Positions 38,552-47,279 of a DNA stretch of 54,814 nucleotides are shown here, one piece after another. Made by a program: the position numbers and the translations under genes. Under the pieces are notes generated by a model. It made no database searches, had not been told where the DNA came from, and was given only the letters and a program-made list of their open reading frames with translations. This DNA comes from Zoogloea sp. (GTDB lineage: Bacteria > Pseudomonadota > Gammaproteobacteria > Burkholderiales > Rhodocyclaceae), in NCBI RefSeq assembly GCF_030157465.1, contig NZ_JAOAUU010000072.1:1-54814 (forward strand). Direction: 5' to 3'. How positions within the stretch are numbered: position 1 is the stretch's first letter; each line of letters begins with the position of its first letter.

Positions 38552-39160
38552 TTAGCGGCCTGCCGGAGCCGGGCTGCCGAAATTCACCTTCGGCGGCTCG
38601 CTGATGGTGGCTTCGTTCTCGACGGTGAAGTTGGCCTTGGCCTTGGCGCCGATCACCATCGCGGTAAGGTTGTTGGGGAAGGTGCGCACCGACACGTTGT
38701 AATCCTGCACCGCCTTGATGTAGCGGTTGCGGGCCACGGTGATGCGGTTCTCGGTGCCTTCGAGCTGGGCCTGGAGATCGCGGAAGTTGGCGTCGGCCTT
38801 GAGATTGGGATAGTTCTCGGTGACCACCAGCAGGCGCGAAAGCGCGCCGGAAAGCTCGCCCTGAGCCTTCTGGAATTTGGCCATGGCGTCCGGATCATTC
38901 ACGAGCTCGGGCGTCACCTTCATGCCGGCCACGTTGGCACGGGCTTCGGTCACGCGGGTCAGCACCTCTTTCTCGTGGGACGCGTAGCCCTGAACCACCT
39001 GCACGAGGTTGGGAATCAGGTCGGCCCGGCGTTTGTACTGGTTGAGCACCTCGGACCACGAGGCATTGATCTGTTCGTCGTTGATCTGGATCTGGTTGTA
39101 GCCACAGCCCGAGAGCAGCAGCAAGGACAGGATCATCGACAGGAATAGCTTGATACGCAT
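38552..39160 (-). CDS. lemA: LemA family lipoprotein
   Basis: The product has 202 residues from ATG 39160. A lipoprotein signal (LFLSMILSLLLLSGC, with GYNQIQ after the cysteine) replaces the simple transmembrane anchor of some LemA proteins. The helical domain has INASWSEVLNQYKRRADLIP, NLVQVVQGYASHEKEVLTRV and VVTENYPNLKADANFRDLQA. It ends VSVRTFPNNLTAMVIG. The biochemical function is unknown. It leads a three-gene unit with the two TPM-domain genes. Confidence 0.95.
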   Translation of the reverse strand: MRIKLFLSMILSLLLLSGCGYNQIQINDEQINASWSEVLNQYKRRADLIPNLVQVVQGYASHEKEVLTRVTEARANVAGMKVTPELVNDPDAMAKFQKAQGELSGALSRLLVVTENYPNLKADANFRDLQAQLEGTENRITVARNRYIKAVQDYNVSVRTFPNNLTAMVIGAKAKANFTVENEATISEPPKVNFGSPAPAGR

Positions 39161-39283
39161 GGTGTGTCCTCGAAAAAAAGCAGCCGTTTGAGGCGACCGA
39201 AACAAACATTCTAGCCAAGCGGGATGACGGGCACCGTTCATCTTCGTCTGGCGATCAAATCTTGCACTTCTACGGGCGCCCCG

Positions 39284-40132
39284 TCAGGCCTCGACCTCTT
39301 GCTTGAGGCGACGCATGGTGGCGCGGGCGAAGCACAGGTCTTCCCAGGCCTTGGCCTTGTCGGCCTGGTTACGCAGCAGGTAGGCCGGATGATAGGTGAT
39401 GATCACAGGGATTCCGTTGTACTCAAACAGCTTGCCGCGCATGGCACCAATCTTCACCTCCTGGTTCAGCAGCGCCTGGGCGGCCGGGCGGCCAAGGGCG
39501 ACAATCAGGCGCGGCTGAATCAGCCCGATCTGGCGTTGCAGGTAGGGGAAGCAGGCGGCCAGCTCGGACACTTCAGGCGTGCGGTTGTTGGGCGGACGGC
39601 ATTTCACCGCGTTGCCGATGAACACGTCCTCGCCCCGCTTGAGATCGATGCTCGCCAGCATGTTGTCGAGCAGGCGTCCGGCCTGACCGACGAAGGGCTC
39701 ACCGCGCGCGTCTTCCTCGGCGCCCGGCCCTTCGCCGACAAACAACCAGTCGGCCTGGCGATCGCCGACACCGGGCACCGCCTGCTTGCGGCGCTGGCAC
39801 AGCTCGCAGGCATCGCAGGCACGGATGCGGGCATCCAGTTCGTCCCAATCAAGGCTTGCGATATCGCCCGGCACATCACGGTGCGTTGCGGGTGCTTCGA
39901 TCGGGGGCCCGGACGACAGACCCGCCACCGGCGGCGCAAAGCGGGCCAGCGGTTTGACCGTTGCCTCGTCCACAGCCTGCACGCCAGACGGAAGCATCTC
40001 GGGCGCCCGGACAACCGGCTCAGGCGGGGCGGATTCGACGACCGGAACCTCCTCGACCTCCTCCGCACCGCGCAGCCGCCACAGGGGGGCGAGCCCCATT
40101 TCACGCAGAATGCCGTCGCGCCGGGAATTCAT
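39284..40132 (-). CDS. Type-4/5-like uracil-DNA glycosylase with Fe-S cluster
   Basis: The product has 282 residues from ATG 40132, with AAGG upstream; ATG 40177 is a longer alternative. A low-complexity acidic and proline-rich N-terminus of about 90 residues precedes the glycosylase. The catalytic domain has CDACELCQRRKQAVPG (cluster cysteines), GEGPGAEEDARGEPFVGQAG (motif A), NAVKCRPPNNRTP and TYHPAYLLR (motif B). The enzyme removes uracil from DNA in base-excision repair. It is encoded after tsaB-rimI in an order conserved in betaproteobacteria. Confidence 0.93.
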   Translation of the reverse strand: MNSRRDGILREMGLAPLWRLRGAEEVEEVPVVESAPPEPVVRAPEMLPSGVQAVDEATVKPLARFAPPVAGLSSGPPIEAPATHRDVPGDIASLDWDELDARIRACDACELCQRRKQAVPGVGDRQADWLFVGEGPGAEEDARGEPFVGQAGRLLDNMLASIDLKRGEDVFIGNAVKCRPPNNRTPEVSELAACFPYLQRQIGLIQPRLIVALGRPAAQALLNQEVKIGAMRGKLFEYNGIPVIITYHPAYLLRNQADKAKAWEDLCFARATMRRLKQEVEA

Positions 40133-40202
40133 GAGCACACCCTTGCCGCTGCGCGCCTTTCGGCCATGCGGAAACATTCGCCCTTCAGGCGGCCCTGCGG
40201 CC

Positions 40203-40673
40203 TCATCGCCATAGCGGCAACCTCATCACCAGGGCGTCTTCCCGCCCTTCGGCGGCCGGGTAATAGCCCTTGCGCCGGCCTATCGTTTCAAAGCCGGCCC
40301 GCTGATAGAGCGCCAGCGCCGGCACGTTGGACGGCCGCACTTCGAGAAAGAGCTGGCGCGCGCCGGCCTCACGGGCAACCCGGCCCAGGTGATCGAGCAG
40401 ACGCCGGCCGAATCCGCAGTTCTGACGCGCCGACACCACGCTGATGTTGAGGATGTGGGCCTCGTCGAGCACCATCATCAAGACCGCGTAGCCCACCGGC
40501 TCGGCACCGTCGAACATCATCCAGCAGCCGTAACCTGCACTCATCGAATCGGCAAAACTGATGGCCGACCACGGAAACGGATACAGCAGTCGATCCTGTG
40601 CAGCGACCCATTCGAGGTCGAGCTCGCTCATGGGCGCAAAAACGGGATCGAGGGCAGGCACCACCACGCTCAT
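40203..40673 (-). CDS. rimI: Ribosomal protein bS18 N-alpha-acetyltransferase RimI
   Basis: This 156-residue GNAT enzyme acetylates the N-terminus of ribosomal protein S18. Motif A is SARQNCGFGRRLLDHLGRVA, followed by LEVRPSNVPALALYQRAGFE and GRRKGYYP, which are typical for RimI. The N-terminal region has PFPWSAISFADSM. The start overlaps the tsaB stop (ATGA), which is the usual linkage in this lineage. Confidence 0.94.
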   Translation of the reverse strand: MSVVVPALDPVFAPMSELDLEWVAAQDRLLYPFPWSAISFADSMSAGYGCWMMFDGAEPVGYAVLMMVLDEAHILNISVVSARQNCGFGRRLLDHLGRVAREAGARQLFLEVRPSNVPALALYQRAGFETIGRRKGYYPAAEGREDALVMRLPLWR

Positions 40674-41362
40674 GCCTTGCCTCCGCGGGCGAGGCGCTCG
40701 GCAGTGGTCATCGCAACCTTGTCGCGCACATACAGCGGTGCGGCGAGCGCCGGGTCGATGGCTTCGCCGCGCAGGAAGCGCCCGGCGGCAAGCCGGGCAA
40801 CGGCCGCAGCCAGCTGCGGCGTGGATGCGTCAAAACCGGTCAAGCGATCGCCAAGCGCCGGAACAAGGGTTTTTTCGTAAGCCCGGAAGGCGGAGCCGAA
40901 GCCGAACCACGTGCCGTCAGGCGGCAGTTGCACGCTCGTTGGCACTGCGCAGGCCGGCGCGAGGCATTCCTGCAGCGCGCCATCAACGCGGCGGTAGGCC
41001 GCAAAATAAACCTCGGACATGCGCGCATCGGCCGCGACAAAAATCGCATCGTGCCCGCACAGGCTCGCCAGCGCTTCAAGGGTACCGACGGGAATCACCG
41101 GCTTGCCGGCGCCCATCGCCAGGCCCTGGGCAACCCCGCAGGCAAGCCGCAGACCGGTGAAAGCGCCCGGGCCAGCACCAAAGGCAATCGCATCCACGTC
41201 GCCAAGTGCAAGGCCCGCATCCTTGAGGAGCTGGACAATTTCAGGAAGGATGGTTTCCGAATGGCCGGGGCTACCGGCAACGGAACGTTCGTGCATCCGC
41301 TCGCCGTCCAGAAGGGCGACCGAGGCGGATTCGGAGGAGGTTTCGAGGGCTAGGATCTTCAT
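40670..41362 (-). CDS. tsaB: tRNA threonylcarbamoyladenosine biosynthesis protein TsaB
   Basis: This 230-residue protein partners TsaD and TsaE in making t6A37 of tRNAs. It begins MKILALETSSESASVALLDG, with the ASKHA fold, and continues HSETILPEIVQLLKDAGLAL and GPGAFTGLRLACGVAQGLA. The shorter C-terminal domain ends GEAIDPALAAPLYVRDKVA, as in TsaB. It lacks the metal site of TsaD. It is the first gene of the tsaB-rimI-uracil-DNA glycosylase unit. Confidence 0.95.
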   Translation of the reverse strand: MKILALETSSESASVALLDGERMHERSVAGSPGHSETILPEIVQLLKDAGLALGDVDAIAFGAGPGAFTGLRLACGVAQGLAMGAGKPVIPVGTLEALASLCGHDAIFVAADARMSEVYFAAYRRVDGALQECLAPACAVPTSVQLPPDGTWFGFGSAFRAYEKTLVPALGDRLTGFDASTPQLAAAVARLAAGRFLRGEAIDPALAAPLYVRDKVAMTTAERLARGGKA

Positions 41363-41433
41363 GGCCCGCGCATTCTAACGCCCCGCGGGCCCGCCGGCCG
41401 TGCCGGCACAAGGGCACGCCACGCCAGAGCCCA

Positions 41434-41751
41434 TCAATCAGGCCGGCGCGGCGGTGGGTTACCGTAAACATCGCGCCCCGCGTCATGGACGTCGCGCCGC
41501 AACTGGCGCCGCTCCTCGGGCGACCAGCGACGCGGATTGCGGCTGTCGTCCATGTCCGGACGACGCGCCGGCTCGGCCATGAAGGCCGGCGGCTCACGCA
41601 TCTGGCGATCGACCGGACCCGCATGGGAACGCAGCCAGCCGCCCCCCCGCTCAGGCCCGTTGGCAAACGCAGCGGCACACCACAACTGCCCTGCCAGCAC
41701 GCCTGCCGCCACGAAGCCCACACCACGAAGCAACTTGTTATGCACAGACAT
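41434..41751 (-). CDS. Small secreted Arg/Pro-rich protein of unknown function
   Basis: The product has 105 residues from ATG 41751; a start 12 bases upstream is also possible. A signal peptide is evident (LLRGVGFVAAGVLAGQLWCAAAFA). The mature part is hydrophilic and rich in Arg and Pro. It contains RNPRRWSPEERRQLRRDVHD, which resembles a recurrent motif of small periplasmic proteins in betaproteobacteria. I do not recognise a named family. It stands alone between tsaB and the ompR promoter region. Confidence 0.7.
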   Translation of the reverse strand: MSVHNKLLRGVGFVAAGVLAGQLWCAAAFANGPERGGGWLRSHAGPVDRQMREPPAFMAEPARRPDMDDSRNPRRWSPEERRQLRRDVHDAGRDVYGNPPPRRPD

Positions 41752-41913
41752 CTCGCTTTCCATGTCCCATATCCTAACCCGGCGACAGAATTTCGGACAT
41801 TCAGCCCCCGCTGGATTTGATTCTGGCAGCCCCGCCGCGGATTGAAATCCCCCTTTGTAAGAGGATGTTAGGCCGCCCCGAGCCCTTACTTTTGCTTACT
41901 GCACCCTCGCTAT

Positions 41914-41925
41914 CCGGCTAGCCGG
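41914..41925. promoter_or_regulatory. Palindrome CCGGCTAGCCGG upstream of ompR
   Basis: A perfect 12-bp palindrome lies about 30 bp before the ompR start. It could be an operator or form a small hairpin in the leader. It contains CTAG, which is rare in many proteobacterial genomes. No protein can be assigned to it. Confidence 0.3.
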
Positions 41926-41954
41926 CTGGCAGGCGAAAAGCTAGGATTCGCTCC

Positions 41955-42686
41955 ATGGAAAAAGAAAGCTATCGCATTCTCGTCGTCGACGACGACCTTC
42001 GCCTGCGGGATCTTCTCAAACGCTATCTCGGCGAACAGGGCTTCAACGTCAAGACGGTCAGTGACGCGGCCCAGATGGATCGCGTGCTCCTGCGCGAACA
42101 TTTCGACCTGATGGTGCTCGATCTGATGCTGCCCGGCGAGGACGGCCTGTCGATCTGCCGGCGCCTGCGCGGCACCAATAACCCCATCCCCATCGTGATG
42201 CTCACCGCCAAGGGCGACGACGTCGACCGTATCGTCGGCCTCGAGATGGGCGCCGACGACTACCTGCCCAAGCCCTTCAACCCGCGCGAACTGGTTGCCC
42301 GCATCCACGCCGTGATGCGCCGCCAGCCGCAAACGCCGCCTGGCGCACCCGCCGCCGACGACGAGGACGTCAGCTTCGGCCAGATCGTCGTCCAGCTCGG
42401 CACCCGCATCCTGGTTCGCAGCGGCGAGGAAACCCTGCTGACCACCGGCGAATTTGCGCTGCTCAAGGTACTGCTCCAGCACCCCCGCCAGCCCCTCTCC
42501 CGCGACCGCCTGATGGAACTGGCGCGCGGGCGCGAATACGACGTCTTCGACCGTTCCATCGACGTGCAGATTTCGCGCCTCAGGAAGCTCATCGAAGAAG
42601 ACCCCGGCAAGCCCCGCTACATCCAGACCGTCTGGGGCTTCGGCTACGTCTTCGTTCCCGACGGCAACAAACACGCGGCCCCTTGA
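41955..42686 (+). CDS. ompR: Response regulator OmpR
   Basis: This 243-residue regulator closely follows OmpR. The receiver has VVDDDLRLRDLLKRYL, phospho-acceptor Asp56 in LMVLDLMLPGEDGLSICRRL, and MGADDYLPKPFNPREL with the conserved Lys. The C-terminal winged helix has LTTGEFALLKVLLQHPRQPL, DRSIDVQISRLRKLIEEDPG and the recognition end YIQTVWGFGYVFVPDG. It is paired with envZ 9 bp downstream. The pair senses osmotic or envelope conditions and controls porin and other envelope genes in related bacteria. Confidence 0.95.
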   Translation: MEKESYRILVVDDDLRLRDLLKRYLGEQGFNVKTVSDAAQMDRVLLREHFDLMVLDLMLPGEDGLSICRRLRGTNNPIPIVMLTAKGDDVDRIVGLEMGADDYLPKPFNPRELVARIHAVMRRQPQTPPGAPAADDEDVSFGQIVVQLGTRILVRSGEETLLTTGEFALLKVLLQHPRQPLSRDRLMELARGREYDVFDRSIDVQISRLRKLIEEDPGKPRYIQTVWGFGYVFVPDGNKHAAP

Positions 42687-42695
42687 CCCGGCTTC

Positions 42696-44048
42696 ATGGC
42701 GCACCCCCGCCTTCGAGCGCTCCTGCCCTTGTCACCCCGAACCCTGCTGTGGCGAATCTTCCTGCTGGTGGCCGTACTCATGCTGGCCTCGGTGGCAGTA
42801 TGGTCGGCCATATTCAGCCACTTCGACCAGGCCAGCCGGGGCCGGCAAACCGCCCAGACCGTAGTCAGCATCATCAACCTCACCCGCACGGCCCTGCTCA
42901 ACGCCGACCCGGCACTGCGCAAGGATCTGCTCCTCGACCTGGCCACCCTCGAAGGCATCCGCATCTACCCGGCCGAGGATGACGACAAGACCACGCCCCT
43001 CGACGACACCGCGGTACTGCGCCGGGTTATCGAGGACGTACGCCTCCAGCTCGGTGCCGACACCCGCTTCGCCTCCTCCTGGGAAGGGCTGACCGGTTTC
43101 TGGGTCAGCTTCCGCATCAAGGGCGACGACCCCGCCGACAACGCCGAGTTCTGGGTCATGCTGCCCAGCGAGCGGGTCATGCGCCCCCATGCGCTCGAAT
43201 GGATGTGGTGGGGCGCCGCCGCCCTGTGCCTGGCCATGCTCGGCGCCTACATGATCGTGTCCCGCCTCAACCGCCCCCTCAAGGCCATGGCCGCCGCCGC
43301 CCGCACCGTCGGACGCGGTGAAATGCCGCCACGTCTCTCCGAGAGCGGGCCGACAGAACTGGCGGACCTCGCCCACGCCTTCAACCAGATGTCCCATGAC
43401 CTGCAGCAACTCGACGCCGACCGGGCGCTGATTCTTGCCGGCGTCTCCCACGACCTGCGCACCCCCCTCGCCCGCCTGCGCCTGGGCGTCGAAATGTGCG
43501 GCGCCGACCCCGCGGACGTGGACGCGATGGTCTCCGACATCGAGGACATGGACCGCATCATTGGCCAGTTCCTGGAGTTCTCCCGGGTGGATGGCGGCGA
43601 AACCCTCGCCCCCCTCGATCTTGCCGCGCTCGCCGACGAGCTTTCCGCCCTTTACGCCCGCCGCGGCTTTCCGCTCACGGTGCGCAGCAGCGGCACCAGC
43701 CTTGTGACGGCGCGCCCGCAAGCCCTGCGCCGGGCCATCACCAACCTGATCGAAAACGCCATCACCTACACCGGCGCTGCGCCCGAACTCGAAACCGGCA
43801 GCACTGGCGGCCGGCCCTTCATCCGTGTGCTCGACCGCGGGCCCGGCATCCCGGCATCCGAGACCGAAAGGGTGAAGCGCCCCTTTACCCGCCTGGAATC
43901 CGCCCGCAGCAACACCAAGGGCTCGGGGCTCGGGCTTGCCATCGTCGATCGTATCGTGCGCGGCCAGCACGGCGAATTTCGCCTCAGCCCCCGCGAAGGC
44001 GGCGGACTCGACGCCTGCATCCTGCTCCCGGCCGCGCCAAAAACCTGA
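42696..44048 (+). CDS. envZ: Sensor histidine kinase EnvZ
   Basis: This 450-residue kinase partners OmpR. An N-terminal helix (LWRIFLLVAVLMLASVAVW) and a second one (WMWWGAAALCLAMLGAYMIV) bracket a periplasmic domain of about 130 residues. A HAMP segment (RPLKAMAAAARTVGRGEMPP) follows. The phosphorylated His252 lies in GVSHDLRTPLARLRLGVEMC. The ATP-binding domain has NLIENAITYTGA, DRGPGIP and GSGLGLAIVDRIV. It starts 9 bp after ompR and is followed by the MBL-fold gene. Confidence 0.94.
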   Translation: MAHPRLRALLPLSPRTLLWRIFLLVAVLMLASVAVWSAIFSHFDQASRGRQTAQTVVSIINLTRTALLNADPALRKDLLLDLATLEGIRIYPAEDDDKTTPLDDTAVLRRVIEDVRLQLGADTRFASSWEGLTGFWVSFRIKGDDPADNAEFWVMLPSERVMRPHALEWMWWGAAALCLAMLGAYMIVSRLNRPLKAMAAAARTVGRGEMPPRLSESGPTELADLAHAFNQMSHDLQQLDADRALILAGVSHDLRTPLARLRLGVEMCGADPADVDAMVSDIEDMDRIIGQFLEFSRVDGGETLAPLDLAALADELSALYARRGFPLTVRSSGTSLVTARPQALRRAITNLIENAITYTGAAPELETGSTGGRPFIRVLDRGPGIPASETERVKRPFTRLESARSNTKGSGLGLAIVDRIVRGQHGEFRLSPREGGGLDACILLPAAPKT

Positions 44049-44092
44049 GTTAAAGCTAGAATTGGGCCGAACTCCTTAATGGCGCCGCAACC

Positions 44093-44806
44093 ATGATCCT
44101 CTTCCACCAGTTCTACGATCAGACCAGTTCCACGCTGACCTATCTGCTCGCCGACCCCATCAGCGGCGACGCCGTTGTCATCGACTCGGTCAAGGAGCAC
44201 CTGGGCGCCTACCTCAGCTTTCTGCAAGAGCAGGAGCTGAGCCTGGCGTGGGTGCTCGAAACCCACATCCATGCCGATCACATCACTGGCGCGGCCGGCC
44301 TGCGCGAACTCACCGGCGCCCGCAGCGCCATGGGCCGCAACGGTGCCGCGGGATGCGCCGACCGCCTGCTCGGCGAAGGCGACACCATCGTCTTCGGCAA
44401 CCACGTGATCCGCGTCATTCCCACCCCCGGCCACACCCCCGGCTGCGTCACCTACCAGTGGCGCGACCGCCTGTTCACCGGCGACGCGCTCCTGATCAGC
44501 GGCTGTGGACGAACCGACTTCCAGGGCGGCGACGCAGGCCAGCTCTACGACAGCGTCACCGAGCGCCTGTTCACCCTGCCCGACGAAACCCTGGTCTATC
44601 CCGCCCACGACTACCACGGCGCCCGCGTGTCCTGCATCGGCCAGGAAAAAGACCGCAACCCGCGCTTCGCCGGCCGCAGCCGTCAATCCTTCATCGACTT
44701 GATGGGCAGTCTCAACCTGCCCCGCCCTGAAATGATGGACGAAGCCCTGCCCGCCAACATGAACTGTGGCAACGGCCGGCCCCAGAAGGATCTTCATGGT
44801 GTCTGA
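44093..44806 (+). CDS. MBL-fold hydrolase, ETHE1-like (probable persulfide dioxygenase)
   Basis: This 237-residue protein has the metal motif THIHADHITGA (His58, His60, Asp62, His63). PTPGHTPGCVTYQW, FTGDALLISGCGRTDFQGGD and YPAHDYHGARVSCI follow, a pattern shared with ETHE1-type persulfide dioxygenases. These enzymes oxidise glutathione persulfide to sulfite with an iron centre. The sequence SGCGRTDFQGGDAGQLYDSV is characteristic for ETHE1 rather than glyoxalase II. The globin gene overlaps its 3' end by 11 bp. Confidence 0.9.
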   Translation: MILFHQFYDQTSSTLTYLLADPISGDAVVIDSVKEHLGAYLSFLQEQELSLAWVLETHIHADHITGAAGLRELTGARSAMGRNGAAGCADRLLGEGDTIVFGNHVIRVIPTPGHTPGCVTYQWRDRLFTGDALLISGCGRTDFQGGDAGQLYDSVTERLFTLPDETLVYPAHDYHGARVSCIGQEKDRNPRFAGRSRQSFIDLMGSLNLPRPEMMDEALPANMNCGNGRPQKDLHGV

Positions 44807-45194
44807 ACCCGCCACGCCCTATGCAGAACTCGGTGGCGAAGCCGGCATCCGCCGCCTCGTCCATCGCTTCTACGAATTGATGGATACGCTGCCCGAAGCC
44901 TGGGATGTGCGCCAGATGCACCCTGAAGACCTATCCGGCTCGGAAGAAAAACTCTTCATGTACCTCACCGGCTGGCTGGGCGGCCCGCCACTCTACGAGC
45001 AGGCTCACGGCCATCCGCGCCTCAGGGCCCGTCACCTGCCCTTCACCATCGCCAGCCGCGAGCGCGACCAGTGGCTCATGTGCATGAAGCTCGCCTTCGA
45101 CGAATGCATCCCCGAAAGCCCGCTGCGCGCCCGGCTGTGGACCGCCATCGACGGCCTTGCCGATCACATGCGCAACCGCGCCGACCCCGCCTGA
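44796..45194 (+). CDS. Group II truncated haemoglobin
   Basis: The product has 132 residues from ATG 44796, inside the MBL gene's 3' end. Globin features: YAELGGEAGIRRLVHRFYEL, MFMYLTGWLGG-like KLFMYLTGWLGGPPLYEQAH and RARHLPFTIASRERDQWLMC, where the His of HLPFTI is the proximal haem ligand. The WxxxM-like CM-KLAFDE segment follows. Group II globins bind oxygen or nitric oxide and are often linked to oxygen delivery or NO detoxification. Its coupling to the ETHE1-like dioxygenase, an oxygen-using enzyme, suggests shared regulation. Confidence 0.92.
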   Translation: MVSEPATPYAELGGEAGIRRLVHRFYELMDTLPEAWDVRQMHPEDLSGSEEKLFMYLTGWLGGPPLYEQAHGHPRLRARHLPFTIASRERDQWLMCMKLAFDECIPESPLRARLWTAIDGLADHMRNRADPA

Positions 45195-45221
45195 ACCCAG
45201 CCCCAAGCTCACACCCCGATA

Positions 45222-45758
45222 ATGAAATTTCTCTTCGACCTGTTCCCGATCATCCTGTTTTTCGTCGCCTACAAGTTTGCCGGCATCTTCGCCGCAACCG
45301 CCGTGGCGATCGCCGCCACCGTCGGCCAGATCGGCTGGGTGTGGTTCCGCCACCGCAAGGTCGACACCATGCTGTGGGTCAGCCTCGCCATCGTCACCGT
45401 CTTCGGCGGCGCGACCCTGTTCTTCCAGAACCCCACCTTCATCAAGTGGAAACCCACCGTGCTCTACTGGTTTTTTGCCGGCGCGCTGCTTTTCTCCGCC
45501 GTCGTGCTCAAAAAAAACCTGATCCGCAAGATGCTCGAAGCCCAGATGAAACTGCCCGAACCCATATGGGGCACGCTCAACCTGGTCTGGGCCGGCTTTT
45601 TCGGCCTGATGGGCGTACTGAATCTGTTCATTGCATACAACTTTTCCGAAGATACCTGGGTCAACTTCAAGCTTTTCGGCGGCATGGGCCTGATGATCGT
45701 ATTTGTGCTGGCCCAGGGAATGCTGCTGTCCCGCTACATTGAAGAGGAATCCAACTGA
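45222..45758 (+). CDS. yciB: Septation protein A (YciB family inner-membrane protein)
   Basis: This 178-residue polytopic protein opens [20 protein letters not shown], as in YciB/IspA homologues. Five hydrophobic segments are visible, including [35 protein letters not shown] and [15 protein letters not shown]. It ends [19 protein letters not shown]. YciB proteins affect cell envelope integrity and division in several species. The gene starts 28 bp after the globin and overlaps the YciI-like gene's first base. Confidence 0.95.
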   Translation: MKFLFDLFPIILFFVAYKFAGIFAATAVAIAATVGQIGWVWFRHRKVDTMLWVSLAIVTVFGGATLFFQNPTFIKWKPTVLYWFFAGALLFSAVVLKKNLIRKMLEAQMKLPEPIWGTLNLVWAGFFGLMGVLNLFIAYNFSEDTWVNFKLFGGMGLMIVFVLAQGMLLSRYIEEESN

Positions 45759-46057
45759 TGCTCTACGTTCTGATCGGTGAAGACGTTCCCGGCACCCTCG
45801 ACAAACGTCTCGCGGCCCGCCCCGAACACGTCGCCCGCCTGCAGGCCCTGCAGGCAGATGGCCGCTTGATACTCGCCGGCCCGTGCCCGGCAATCGATTC
45901 GCCCGACCCCGGCCCGGCCGGCTTTACCGGCAGCGTGATCATTGCCGAATTCCCCTCCCTGGCCGAAGCCGAAGCCTGGGCCGCAGCCGACCCCTACGTC
46001 GCCACCGGCGTTTTCGCCCGCTGCACGGTCAAGCCTTTCCGGAAAACCCTGCCGTGA
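45758..46057 (+). CDS. YciI-like family protein
   Basis: This 99-residue protein has the YciI fold: [19 protein letters not shown], then [22 protein letters not shown], whose His and Asp form the family's conserved pair, and [20 protein letters not shown]. It resembles ferredoxin-like muconolactone isomerases, but the reaction in this subgroup is unknown. It follows yciB with a one-base overlap and precedes bolA, an arrangement common in betaproteobacteria. Confidence 0.9.
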   Translation: MLYVLIGEDVPGTLDKRLAARPEHVARLQALQADGRLILAGPCPAIDSPDPGPAGFTGSVIIAEFPSLAEAEAWAAADPYVATGVFARCTVKPFRKTLP

Positions 46058-46062
46058 ACGTC

Positions 46063-46317
46063 ATGGACGAAATCCGCCGTCGCCTCGCCGTCCTCGAGCC
46101 CACCCGGTTCGAACTGATCGACGACAGCGCGCTCCACGCCGGCCATGCCGGCGCCCGCTCCGGTGGCGGCCATTACCGCCTCACCATTGCCTCCGCTGCC
46201 TTCAGCGGCAAAAACACTGTCGCCCGCCACCGGTTGATTTACGATGCGCTGGGCGAGATGATGCGCCGGGAGATCCACGCCCTGGCCATTCAGGCAAACT
46301 TGCCTGAAGAACAGTAA
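46063..46317 (+). CDS. bolA: BolA family protein
   Basis: The product has 84 residues from ATG 46063; GTG 46054 overlaps the YciI stop (GTGA) and would add three residues. The BolA fold is seen as ELIDDSALHAGHAGARSGGG, HYRLTIASAAFSGKNTVARH and RLIYDALGEMMRREIHALAI. The conserved histidine (HAGH) and the RH of VARHR are candidate Fe-S ligands with a monothiol glutaredoxin. BolA proteins act in iron-sulfur handling, morphology and stress response. Confidence 0.93.
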   Translation: MDEIRRRLAVLEPTRFELIDDSALHAGHAGARSGGGHYRLTIASAAFSGKNTVARHRLIYDALGEMMRREIHALAIQANLPEEQ

Positions 46318-46352
46318 AAACTCCAACCCGCCCCACCAAGCAAGGAAAACTG

Positions 46353-47132
46353 ATGAAAATCGTCCCGACCCGTCTGGCTGTGTCCCTTTTTGCAGCCTTC
46401 ATTGCGCTGCCCGCCGTCGCCCAGACCGTCGCCACCGTCAATGGCACCGCCATTCCCCAGGCCCGTGCCGACCTGCTGATCGCCGAGCAAAAGGCCCAGG
46501 GCGCTCCTGATTCCGACCAGCTCCGCACCGCCGTCAAGGATCGCCTGATCGGCCTCGAAGTCGTCGCCCAGGAAGCCCGCAAGAAGGGTCTCGAAAAAAG
46601 CGCCGCCACCCAGACCAAGCTCGACCTGGCCCGCCAGTCCGTCCTCGCGACCACCTACATCCAGGACTACATGAAGTCCCATCCGGTCAGTGACGCCGAT
46701 GTCAAGGCCGAATACGAAAAGATCAAGTCGCAACTGGGCGACAAGGAATACAAGGCCCGTCACGTCCTCGTCGAGAAGGAAGAAGACGCCAAGGCCATCA
46801 TCGCCAAGCTGGACAAGGGCGAAAAATTCGACGAACTCGCCAAGCAATCCAAGGATCCCGGCTCCAAGGACAAGGGCGGCGACCTCGGCTGGGCCAACCC
46901 CGCCGGCTTCGTGAAGCCCTTCGCCGACGCCCTGACCAAGCTCGAAAAAGGCAAATACACGGCCACCCCGGTAAAAACCGATTTCGGCTATCACGTCATC
47001 AAGCTCGAAGACAGCCGCGCCCTCAAGGCCCCGGCCTTCGACGAAGTGAAGGGCCAGCTCAAGCAGCGCCTCGAACAGCAGCACGTCGAGCGCCACGTTG
47101 CCGAACTGCGCACCAAGGCCACCGTCAAGTAA
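46353..47132 (+). CDS. Periplasmic parvulin-type peptidyl-prolyl isomerase
   Basis: This 259-residue protein begins with a signal peptide (LAVSLFAAFIALPAVAQ). An N-terminal SurA-like chaperone segment follows (VNGTAIPQARADLLIAEQKA). The parvulin domain at about 132-222 has ARHVLVEKEEDAKAIIAKLD, FDELAKQSKDPGSKDKGGDL and FGYHVIKLED. It likely helps fold outer-membrane or exported proteins. It is the last gene before a strong terminator. Confidence 0.94.
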   Translation: MKIVPTRLAVSLFAAFIALPAVAQTVATVNGTAIPQARADLLIAEQKAQGAPDSDQLRTAVKDRLIGLEVVAQEARKKGLEKSAATQTKLDLARQSVLATTYIQDYMKSHPVSDADVKAEYEKIKSQLGDKEYKARHVLVEKEEDAKAIIAKLDKGEKFDELAKQSKDPGSKDKGGDLGWANPAGFVKPFADALTKLEKGKYTATPVKTDFGYHVIKLEDSRALKAPAFDEVKGQLKQRLEQQHVERHVAELRTKATVK

Positions 47133-47150
47133 GCTTCAGGTGCCGCATCC

Positions 47151-47182
47151 AAAAGCCGACGGAACGCTCCGTCGGCTTTTTT
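47151..47182 (+). terminator. Strong Rho-independent terminator after the parvulin gene
   Basis: AAAAGCCGACGGA (47151-47163) pairs perfectly with TCCGTCGGCTTTT (47168-47180) across a 4-base loop and ends in a run of six T. It lies 18 bp after the parvulin stop. Confidence 0.95.
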
Positions 47183-47279
47183 CATTCGGCCAGCCCCGCA
47201 GCCCCGGCGCAGCCCGGGCTACAACACCACACCGAAGCCCGTTAAGCTACGCGGCTCCGGTTTTTCCGCTTCGACTGCC

